Shown piece after piece: positions 19,084 through 27,473 of a stretch of 64,000 nucleotides of DNA. Where the stretch lies: assembly GCA_947588355.1 (NCBI GenBank), contig CANPYI010000003.1:1-64000 (forward strand), given 5' to 3'. The notes beneath the pieces were generated by a model. It saw only the letters and a list, made by a program, of their open reading frames with translations. It ran no database searches and had not been told where the DNA came from. Origin of the DNA: an uncultured Clostridia bacterium (GTDB lineage: Bacteria > Bacillota > Clostridia > Christensenellales > UBA1242). The position numbers were made by a program, and so were the translations under genes. Numbering within the stretch: position 1 is the first letter of the stretch; each line of letters starts with the position of its first letter.

Positions 19084-20100
19084 TTACTTTTCCACAACTA
19101 TTGCGTGACAGACGCAAGGAATGGTGTCACCCTGTTGTGTGGAAGTTGTCGACAAAAGTGCCCCTGTCGGCAAAAAAAGTACTTTTTTGTATTGCCCTTC
19201 ATTTATCTTTTGGATTATATAGGAATTAAACACTGTTGCACAACAACCCGCACCAGATGCACCACACAAGGTCTCTTGTTCACGCTTGAAATACATCTGT
19301 CCACAGTCACCATAATTTGTTCCAAGAGTTATGCCTTCGTCTTCCATGAGGTCAATCAAAATCTCACTTCCAAGTTTGCCCAAATCGCCGGTCACAATAA
19401 GGTCATAATCATCGGGTTTTGTGCGCGTGTTTCTGAAGTGCGACAGCATTGTATCACGTGCCGCTGGAGCCATGGCACCACCCATGTTGTTGACATCATT
19501 CACTCCCCAATCAACAACTTTCCCAAAAGTGACAGCGGTGATTTTTGGACCTTCACCTTCCAAGGAAACTACCGAAGCGCCCGCACCCGTCACAGTCCAC
19601 TGCGAAGTCGGGGGTCTTTGATTTCCAAGTTCAAGCGGAAATCTGTACTGCCTTTCAGCCGTAGAAAAATGCGAGCCTGTGCAACAAACCACATTCTGAT
19701 AAAATCCACCGTCAACAAGCACTGCACCAATCGCCAAACTTTCCGCCATAGTGGAACAAGCACCATACAGGCCTATAAAAGGAAACTGGAACGCTCTAGC
19801 AGCATATGAAGAACTTATTATTTGATTCAAAAGGTCGCCTGCAATCATCAAATCGATATCTTTGGGTTGCAAATGTGCATTTTGTATCACGCCCGTAACC
19901 GCACTTTCAAGCATTTTACGTTCTGCCTTTTCAAAAGTCTTCTCGCCGAAGTGGTCGTTTTTCATGACATAGTCGAAATAAGGGCCAAAATTTCCCTGCC
20001 CTTCCTTGGGCCCAACAATAGCATAAGAGCCGATTATTTTTGGTTGATTTTTCAGTTTTATAGTTTGTTTTATTTTGAATGTATTCTGTCTTTTTTGCAT
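19084..20100 (-). CDS. spoVAD: Stage V sporulation protein AD
   Basis: Thiolase-like; GLYGACSTMAESLAIGAVLVDGG, ASGAGCCATVFNSYI. Confidence 0.94.
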   Translation of the reverse strand: MQKRQNTFKIKQTIKLKNQPKIIGSYAIVGPKEGQGNFGPYFDYVMKNDHFGEKTFEKAERKMLESAVTGVIQNAHLQPKDIDLMIAGDLLNQIISSSYAARAFQFPFIGLYGACSTMAESLAIGAVLVDGGFYQNVVCCTGSHFSTAERQYRFPLELGNQRPPTSQWTVTGAGASVVSLEGEGPKITAVTFGKVVDWGVNDVNNMGGAMAPAARDTMLSHFRNTRTKPDDYDLIVTGDLGKLGSEILIDLMEDEGITLGTNYGDCGQMYFKREQETLCGASGAGCCATVFNSYIIQKINEGQYKKVLFLPTGALLSTTSTQQGDTIPCVCHAIVVEK

Positions 20101-20111
20101 ATTCTTTCCTC

Positions 20112-20567
20112 TTAAAACAAAGAAATTATCCAATAAATAAGCCCCACAACCATACTTGACGCTACGCCAAACACAATAACGGGACCTGCAATAGTAAACA
20201 TCTTTACACAAATGCCGTATATTATACCTTCACTCTTAAATTCTATCGACGGACTTGTGATGGAGTTTGAAAAACCTGTAATTGGAACAATTGAGCCACC
20301 CCCTGCAAACTTTCCTATTTGGTCATAAACGCCAATTCCGGTCAAAAAAGAAGCGATAAAAATAAGAGTTATCAGTGTCAATGACCAACCGGTCTGTTGC
20401 GAAATATTCGGAAAAATCAGCAGATAAATGTCGTTTATGCCTTGACCAATCAAACAAATCAGTCCACCCACCCAAAACGAATTAAACAGCGATGGCCAAG
20501 GCCTTGTTTTTGGTATTTTTGCTGAAACATATTTGTTGTACGCTTCGTTTCTTTTTTTATCTTCCAT
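20112..20567 (-). CDS. spoVAC: Stage V sporulation protein AC
   Basis: PWPSLFNSFWVGGLICLIGQGI, GTGIYDQIGKFAGGGSIVPITGFSNSITSPSIEFKSEG-type signature. Confidence 0.94.
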   Translation of the reverse strand: MEDKKRNEAYNKYVSAKIPKTRPWPSLFNSFWVGGLICLIGQGINDIYLLIFPNISQQTGWSLTLITLIFIASFLTGIGVYDQIGKFAGGGSIVPITGFSNSITSPSIEFKSEGIIYGICVKMFTIAGPVIVFGVASSMVVGLIYWIISLF

Positions 20568-20690
20568 GCTATACCTCTTAAAACCTAAACAATAAAATTT
20601 TGTCCAAAAAGAATGAAAATAATCAACAGCCGGCATGGTTTTGTATATTTTTATTCAAAAAGCAAAATATAAGAAAAATCGGAGGTTTTT

Positions 20691-21938
20691 ATGAAAAAAA
20701 TAATACTCACTATGGCGATTATGCTGATGTGCATTTCACTTGCAGGCTGTGGAGCAAGCAACAGTTCAACAATAACAAATCTAGGAAATCAAATTGACGA
20801 AACTGCAAATGTCATAAGCAGTATCGAAAGTGTCAATCCAACCGATTTAAATTTGTCAAAAGAAATGTTAAACACCATAGCGATAAAAGAAAACAGCAGT
20901 GCCATATATGACAATGTTATCGCAACACAACAAACATTGCTTGCCGAGGAATATTTCAAAACAGATATCTTAAACACAACAGCCAGAATCAAAAACACGT
21001 TGTCAAAGGACATAAAATTGTCAAAAGCACAATCAACCGCCTTGAAAGAACTTACAGACAATCTCTCAAAATACACAAACTCTGTTGCATACACAAAAAA
21101 TGATATGGAAAGCACCCTAAAAAACATCTCCTCTTTGAAAAAGAATGCCAGCAAAAATGCTGACCGAATAAACGCAAAACTCAATCGTTTGGCATGCAAC
21201 TCGAATTCTCGTTCTTCATTTTATGAAAACATTTTATCTTCATTAAATCAAATAGAAAATTATTTAAACATTCCGCAAGAAGACAAACAAGAGCAGCCAG
21301 ATGAGATTCAACTTGCAAATCAAGATTCTCAGACACAAAATCTCAAAAATGAGCAAAACACAAATCAATTGGCAAATTCTCCGTACACACGATTCAATTC
21401 AAACAACATAAACCGCATGAGATTTGGCTATGGTTATGGAATGAATGGTGGATACACAATGCCTGTGGCACCGTATGGCAACGGCTATGGAATGTATGGA
21501 TATGGCAATGCAATGTATGGGGCAAACGGAATGAACAACATGTATTTTCCAAACGAGATGGGCATGTATGGTGGCTACAACTTTGCAAACCCGTACATGT
21601 ACGGTGGAAAAAATATAAACTTCGCGCGATTTAACACCTTGCGCAACACTGACACATATGCACCGCTTGTCAGAAACATAGACACCTATCGCACAAACAC
21701 AGAAAGCAGATCAGTTGCCCTGCCAGAAAAGCGTCTTGAAACATATGAAAAAGTTAACGACGACAACACAGTTGAAATGATTGACACAAAAGACATAGAG
21801 AGTGACGAAACAGAATGCCAAGACGATTTTTGCGGGGCAGAAGAGCAAATGGACAATCCAGATACTCCCGTTTTTAAGCAACTTAAAATAAAGCCTGTTT
21901 CAGATGACGAACTTTCTCAACCAACAATTGCGCATTAA
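20691..21938 (+). CDS. Lipoprotein with Gly/Tyr/Met/Asn-rich low-complexity segment
   Basis: Signal plus lipobox MKKIILTMAIMLMCISLAGCGAS; GGAGG SD; GYGYGMNGGY...YMYGG tract. Confidence 0.8.
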   Translation: MKKIILTMAIMLMCISLAGCGASNSSTITNLGNQIDETANVISSIESVNPTDLNLSKEMLNTIAIKENSSAIYDNVIATQQTLLAEEYFKTDILNTTARIKNTLSKDIKLSKAQSTALKELTDNLSKYTNSVAYTKNDMESTLKNISSLKKNASKNADRINAKLNRLACNSNSRSSFYENILSSLNQIENYLNIPQEDKQEQPDEIQLANQDSQTQNLKNEQNTNQLANSPYTRFNSNNINRMRFGYGYGMNGGYTMPVAPYGNGYGMYGYGNAMYGANGMNNMYFPNEMGMYGGYNFANPYMYGGKNINFARFNTLRNTDTYAPLVRNIDTYRTNTESRSVALPEKRLETYEKVNDDNTVEMIDTKDIESDETECQDDFCGAEEQMDNPDTPVFKQLKIKPVSDDELSQPTIAH

Positions 21939-21940
21939 AA

Positions 21941-21961
21941 AAATCTTGAATATCAAGATTT
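21941..21961. terminator. Terminator between convergent genes
   Basis: AATCTTGA/TCAAGATT stem with A/T flanks. Confidence 0.75.
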
Positions 21962-21964
21962 TTT

Positions 21965-24900
21965 TTAATGTGTTCTCATTTTTCTCTTCTTTTCCGCTTC
22001 CTTCTTTCTGACAATTGACAGAATCACTTTTGCCAAAGCAAACACAAACAAAAGTGAAAGGAAAATAGCCAAATACACAACAAACACCGAATTGTTTGAA
22101 AAGATGCCAGAGCCAATCTTTTTGAATGAAACCACAATGTTGGCATCTTCCGAGATGTTTTCAAGGATAAATCTTCCGTTTGTAACTTCAACAACCTTGC
22201 CATTTATTGTCACAAAGTCCAATTCATAGCCATCATTGGCACGAATATCATACTGCTTGCTTGCCCCGTATGCCAAATCGCCGTCCAAAGAGCCCGCTGA
22301 AGAGATGTTTCCGCCTTTGCCAAGTGAAAGATTGACATGAAACGATTTTGCTTGAAAAACAACCACGATTTTGATATCTTCCGAAATGTTTTCAATCTGA
22401 TAGAAGCCATTTTCGTCAGCATCAAGCCTCACGCCACCCGCCAAAACACGTTTGACTGTGTAACCGGTCACAGGAACTATCTTAAACTTGAACACTTGTT
22501 GGTCTCTGGAAACTGTAGCAGAAGTAAGTTGGTGTCCATCTTCATCAAAGATTTGCCCCTGACCGCTCAAATCAAACGACACATCAAGATTTTGTTTTTC
22601 GATAGTTGTCACATCAAACACAATATCGCCTTGCTGATTGTTCAATGTGTACAAAAATCTTGTTCTGTCCACAATGGTCTGTTGCACTCCATTGATATTT
22701 ATACTTTCCAAACTGTAGCCATTTTCTGGCAAAATCTCCACTTGATAGTTTTGATTTTTGTACAACGTGCCTTTTTTAAACAAGTCGCCATTTACAAACA
22801 TTTGCGAATGTTGTCCAATGTGGCTTATGCTGAAAACTTCCGCTTCTGTCCCAACAACATCAAACTGCATCACGCCTTCCACAGTTGTGCCAAAAGTGTC
22901 TTCCAACAAAACTTTCAAGGTTTGATTTCTCCCCAAAGCCAAATTGGAAATATGAATGCTCAAGTCATTTTCAAGTTCTCTGCCCTCAACTTGAGCCGAA
23001 ACAGTTGGATTCAAATAGGACACAGAGTCAAAAGATATTTGGTATTTGGCATTGTAGCCGATGTATTGCAAGTCAAGGTCCAAGTCTTCGCCATATTTGA
23101 CAATGATATTTTGCGGAAGCCCCCTTGTGAAACGTAAGGTCATGTCCACAAAATCAGTATTTTCATCAAATGCAAGTTTTTCGGAAGCGGACATTTCGTT
23201 TCCTTGTCCAACATAGCCATACACACATTCAAGGCTGAGTGTGCTCTGCTCAGCAATAGAAAGTTGTTTAGAATTTCCTAAATAAAGAGTTTCAATCCCC
23301 GAGCCAGATAGTGCATGCCTGCCAATTTCGACCGCATTCATAAGTTTTAATGTTTTGAGTGACTCATCACGTGCAAAAGCATAAGAGCCGACCGTCCTGA
23401 CATTAGGAACATCAAAGACACGCAAATTTGTGCAAGTGTAGAATGCATAATCTCCAACTTGAATATTGTTGCCAAGACAATAAATTTCCTCTATTTGTAA
23501 GTTTGCACTAAATGCTGACTGTGCAAAAAGCCTTATAGTTTCAGGCAATATCAAAATCTTGACATTTGTGCCAGAAAAGGCAGATCCTCCAATTCCAATC
23601 ACATACTGACCTCTGTACATTTTTGGCACAACCAATGTTGTCAAATCAGTTCCACTGTATTTGGAAATAACATATCCACCGCCCAAGACTGCGGCAAATT
23701 CGTAATTTGTTTCAAGATCATAATTTCCAAAGTAGTAAATATTGCTGGAAACAAAACTACGTTGCAAAACTTCGTCAGATGTGTTTTGAACAAATGCCAC
23801 AGCCGTCACTTTTGTGGTTTTGTTTATCACAATAGGTTGCGTGTACAATATTCCATTGCTTTTATCCAAGTTGCCGATGTCACTTTGCAAGGAATAATAA
23901 ATTTCCATATTCCCATGATTTTCAAAACTAAGTGTGATTGTTCTGCTTTCAACTTCACCGGTCGATGAACGATGTTCTTCAACATTAAATTCAACATAAC
24001 CCGAAGTCAAAACTCCAATCTTTGCAATATTTATACAACCATGGCCATACAGTTCGTCCCAATCTCCCTGACCGTAATCAACGGCATTTTCACGCAAAAG
24101 GTCATAAACCTTTTCCGCCGAATAATCTTTGTAAAATGGATTTGAATAAATAAGTGCAACACACGCAGTCACATGCGGTGCAGCCATCGAAGTACCGGTT
24201 TTGCGCGCATAAGAACTTCTGCCATAGATTCCTGCACTGTAAATGCTTGTCCCAGGTGCAGAAAAATCGACAAAACTTCCGTAATTGCTGTAAGAATCGT
24301 CAAAGGAAAGCGTTTCACCAGTTGAAGTTACAACTCTTTTCAATGCAGAAACAGTGATTGCTTCTTCAACATTTGCAGGGCTTGCAAATGAAGTGTCAAC
24401 ACTGTCGTTTCCGGCAGAGACAACAGGAATTATGCCATTTTCGTACAATCTCCTGACCGCTGAATTTAATGCTGTATTTTGTGCCGAAGTCCCCTCGCCA
24501 ACCGAAGTGGCGTCAACACCAATACTCATATTGGCAACTTTTATATTCAATCCATCAGATTTTAAGGAAAGGGCATATTCAATCGCGTTTATTATCATGG
24601 AAACATTTCCACGACCGTTGGATTTGAGGACTTTAAGCGGAAGAATTTGCACATTGGAAAGTGTTGCCTGTGCAATAGTGCCACTCACATGTGTTCCATG
24701 TCCATAAAGATCTTCAAATTGATAGCCGCCCACATTCTCTTCGGCAGAAAAATCTCTGCCATAATCCAGCAAAATCCTATCTTCAAAAAGTTCGTGCGAG
24801 GTGTATATCCCGCTGTCCAAAACTGCAACAACCAAATTGTTGAGATCGCTCTGGTTGTGCATAGTAAGCATAGTCGCCTTGTAATCATCAACGCCAATAT

Positions 24901-25354
24901 ATTGCCAGCCCCAATCTTCATATGTTGCTGTGCTTTCAATTTCTTCTGTTGTGGTTTCGTAGTCATAAGTCACGCTAAAATCAAGGTCAGAAAGTTTTTG
25001 ATAAGCGTTTTCGGTGTCCTGTTGACTATCATACTGAAAAATATGCCAATCGTGATATTCTGCTTTTTGCACAGCACCATAGTCCGCAACATTTTTGTCA
25101 GAATAAACAATCAATCGATTTGGCAACAAGTTTTGTGTTGTTTCATGTCCCTCAACAGAGGCAACCGCAATTTCATTAAAATCATCATCAAATTCGGACA
25201 GCATTTTGATAAGCGAATCATTAAAATCTTCGTAATTTTCTTGACTTGCACATGCAAAAGTTTGCTGCAAAGGTTTGTATGCTATTATTGCAGCAAAAAT
25301 CGCCAGCGTAAACATCAAGAAGTAACAAAAAATTTTCTGTCGAATTGTTGTCAT
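21965..25354 (-). CDS. Subtilase (S8) with BspA-like leucine-rich repeats, InlB-type repeats and C-terminal TM anchor
   Basis: Triad motifs VVAVLDSGIYTSHE, GHGTHVSGTIAQ, GTSMAAPHVTA; LRR-like VGDYAFYTCTNLRVFDVPNVRTVGSYAF; GYTVKRVLAGG/GYELDFVTINGK repeats; terminal TM plus basic tail. Confidence 0.92.
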   Translation of the reverse strand: MTTIRQKIFCYFLMFTLAIFAAIIAYKPLQQTFACASQENYEDFNDSLIKMLSEFDDDFNEIAVASVEGHETTQNLLPNRLIVYSDKNVADYGAVQKAEYHDWHIFQYDSQQDTENAYQKLSDLDFSVTYDYETTTEEIESTATYEDWGWQYIGVDDYKATMLTMHNQSDLNNLVVAVLDSGIYTSHELFEDRILLDYGRDFSAEENVGGYQFEDLYGHGTHVSGTIAQATLSNVQILPLKVLKSNGRGNVSMIINAIEYALSLKSDGLNIKVANMSIGVDATSVGEGTSAQNTALNSAVRRLYENGIIPVVSAGNDSVDTSFASPANVEEAITVSALKRVVTSTGETLSFDDSYSNYGSFVDFSAPGTSIYSAGIYGRSSYARKTGTSMAAPHVTACVALIYSNPFYKDYSAEKVYDLLRENAVDYGQGDWDELYGHGCINIAKIGVLTSGYVEFNVEEHRSSTGEVESRTITLSFENHGNMEIYYSLQSDIGNLDKSNGILYTQPIVINKTTKVTAVAFVQNTSDEVLQRSFVSSNIYYFGNYDLETNYEFAAVLGGGYVISKYSGTDLTTLVVPKMYRGQYVIGIGGSAFSGTNVKILILPETIRLFAQSAFSANLQIEEIYCLGNNIQVGDYAFYTCTNLRVFDVPNVRTVGSYAFARDESLKTLKLMNAVEIGRHALSGSGIETLYLGNSKQLSIAEQSTLSLECVYGYVGQGNEMSASEKLAFDENTDFVDMTLRFTRGLPQNIIVKYGEDLDLDLQYIGYNAKYQISFDSVSYLNPTVSAQVEGRELENDLSIHISNLALGRNQTLKVLLEDTFGTTVEGVMQFDVVGTEAEVFSISHIGQHSQMFVNGDLFKKGTLYKNQNYQVEILPENGYSLESININGVQQTIVDRTRFLYTLNNQQGDIVFDVTTIEKQNLDVSFDLSGQGQIFDEDGHQLTSATVSRDQQVFKFKIVPVTGYTVKRVLAGGVRLDADENGFYQIENISEDIKIVVVFQAKSFHVNLSLGKGGNISSAGSLDGDLAYGASKQYDIRANDGYELDFVTINGKVVEVTNGRFILENISEDANIVVSFKKIGSGIFSNNSVFVVYLAIFLSLLFVFALAKVILSIVRKKEAEKKRKMRTH

Positions 25355-25360
25355 ATATAT

Positions 25361-25389
25361 ATTATAACATGTTTACTTAAAAAAATCAA
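25361..25389 (-). promoter_or_regulatory. Promoter of the subtilase gene (possibly leaderless)
   Basis: TTGATT (25384-25389), 17 nt, TATAAT (25361-25366); -10 ends 6 nt before the ATG. Confidence 0.6.
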
Positions 25390-25514
25390 TAATTCATTCA
25401 AGAAAACTTCAGTGTCACACAGAATATAAAGTTTTTTGCCAATCTTTGAGAAATTTTGGCAAAACTGTTGACTTTTAAAAATTCTCGTTGTAAAATAAAA
25501 GGGCATTTTGATAT

Positions 25515-25596
25515 GCGGATGTGGCGGAATGGCAGACGCGCTTGTTTAAGGGGCAAGTGGGAAACCGTGGAGGTTCGACCCCTCTCATCCGCACCA
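25515..25596 (+). tRNA. tRNA-Leu (apparent anticodon AAG)
   Basis: Acceptor GCGGATG/CATCCGC, anticodon stem CTTGT/GCAAG with loop TTAAGGG, variable arm, GGTTCGACC, encoded CCA. Confidence 0.9.
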
Positions 25597-25678
25597 GATA
25601 AACCTAAATCAATTTGATTTAGTTTTTTTTTATTTTATATTAAAATTTTATTTGTGAATTTAAATTCTTTATGCTATT

Positions 25679-27373
25679 ATGAAAACTAAAAAGGACTTTA
25701 TGAGACAAATTTTTAAAGCTTTCAAAATAATTTGGAAAGTTTTGCATAGAAAAGAAAAGTTTTGTTTTATCGGTGTTTTTATATTGTGTTTGACAAGAGC
25801 TTTCAGTTATCTTGGTTTTGCACAGGTTTTAGCATGTTTAACAGCAAAAGCTTTGGGAAATAATGCAGTTTTTTTTGGAATAACTTTGCCAAATTCATTG
25901 AGTTTTCTTGATGTTGCAGCAATAAATTTTGCAATAATGGCTTTCTTTTTAATACTTAACATCTTTTCGAGAAATATGATGCTACGTTTTAGCGAAGGTT
26001 TAGCAAAAACAAGATATCGAGAATATGCTCTGAAAGAAATTTTGTCATTAAGAAAAAATATGGACTTGAAGCACACAACAGGCGAGATTATTTTTATTGT
26101 AGAAAGTTCATCAGATGCTGTAGTGGATTATATAAAAAACTTAAACATAAACATTGTACCTTATGTTTTTTCTTCAGTAATTGCATCGGTTTATCTGTTT
26201 TTTATAAACATTTTTATTGGTATAAGTTCTTTAGCCATGGCATTTTTGATTTTTGTTGTTGCAATGTGGCGAACAAAACTAGACAAAAAACTATTTAAAA
26301 ACATGGACATAGTAAATTCCAAAGTCAACAACAATATTTCAAATTGCATAAACAATTTACCTTTTATTTCTTTTATAAACTCAACCAATCATGAAATAGA
26401 GTTGCTAAAACAAAAGCACAAAAGATACAACAAAATTGTTGCAAAAAGAATGAATATACATATTTTCTATTGGTCTATCCTTTACATTATGGAATACGCT
26501 TTCATGTTTTTGGCAACATTTTTGTTGGTCAAAAATTCAGGCAATACCATTGATATCGACACAATAGTTTTACTTGTCTCTTATTTGGATAGGCTGTTTT
26601 CGCCTATCAACGATATGGGCTACAACTTAAATTTGCTAGTCAATCATTCAACTCGTGTGTGTCGTCTTGACGAGCTTTCCCCAAGTGCAGCTGACAGATT
26701 AAATCAACAAGAAAATTTGAAGAATGAACGTCAGCAAATCAACTATTTGCGAGGACACAAGATCAAAAAAATTCAAATGAAAAACATCGAAATTGAAATT
26801 GGACAGTTTCATCGTGCAGGGCTAAATGCAACTTTTGAAGCAGGAAAAATTACTTGCATTTGTGGTCCTAGTGGAAGTGGAAAAACAACTCTCTTGGGTT
26901 GTCTTTTGGGCTTGAAAGAATATAAAAGTGGATCAATCATCATCAATGACCAACTTCGTGTGAGTTCTTTGTTTTATATATCAAACAAAATCAATTTGAC
27001 ATTACAAAATTGTACCATCTTTGACAGAAGTGTAATTGAGAATATTGCATATCCAAAGTCAGAGCCAAATGCCTTTGCAAAAAAGAACATCAAAAAGTTT
27101 GAACTTGAGAAGGTAGCAGAGCGAACAAACAATGACGAAACTAATCTACTTGATCAGCTTTCAGGTGGCGAAAAAAAACGAATTTCTTTTGTAAGGGCTG
27201 TTTCACGCCGAGGAGATATTTACATATTTGATGAACCAACAAACGATCTTGACAACAAAAATGTTCAACTTGTTTTAGAAATGATGTGCAAAGTAAAGAA
27301 AAACGATATTGTGATTGTTGTATCACATGATAAGCGAGTTATTGAAATTTCAGATGAAATAGTAAATTTATGA
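25679..27373 (+). CDS. ABC transporter, fused permease/ATP-binding protein
   Basis: N-terminal TM domain, Walker A GPSGSGKTT, LSGGEKKR signature, IYIFDEPTNDLD Walker B, VSHD H-loop. Confidence 0.9.
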   Translation: MKTKKDFMRQIFKAFKIIWKVLHRKEKFCFIGVFILCLTRAFSYLGFAQVLACLTAKALGNNAVFFGITLPNSLSFLDVAAINFAIMAFFLILNIFSRNMMLRFSEGLAKTRYREYALKEILSLRKNMDLKHTTGEIIFIVESSSDAVVDYIKNLNINIVPYVFSSVIASVYLFFINIFIGISSLAMAFLIFVVAMWRTKLDKKLFKNMDIVNSKVNNNISNCINNLPFISFINSTNHEIELLKQKHKRYNKIVAKRMNIHIFYWSILYIMEYAFMFLATFLLVKNSGNTIDIDTIVLLVSYLDRLFSPINDMGYNLNLLVNHSTRVCRLDELSPSAADRLNQQENLKNERQQINYLRGHKIKKIQMKNIEIEIGQFHRAGLNATFEAGKITCICGPSGSGKTTLLGCLLGLKEYKSGSIIINDQLRVSSLFYISNKINLTLQNCTIFDRSVIENIAYPKSEPNAFAKKNIKKFELEKVAERTNNDETNLLDQLSGGEKKRISFVRAVSRRGDIYIFDEPTNDLDNKNVQLVLEMMCKVKKNDIVIVVSHDKRVIEISDEIVNL

Positions 27374-27450
27374 CAAAATAAAAATTAATTTAAGATTACC
27401 CAAATAGCAATTGAATTTTTTATACGGTATTTTAAGCAAAAATCAAAAAA

Positions 27451-27470
27451 AACAGGCATTTTTGCCTGTT
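27451..27470. terminator. Bidirectional terminator
   Basis: AACAGGCA-TTTT-TGCCTGTT with A/T flanks. Confidence 0.85.
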
Positions 27471-27473
27471 TTT

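Noticed and set aside
22337-23137. 266-aa plus-strand ORF
   Set aside because: Antisense to the subtilase gene; no domain or SD.
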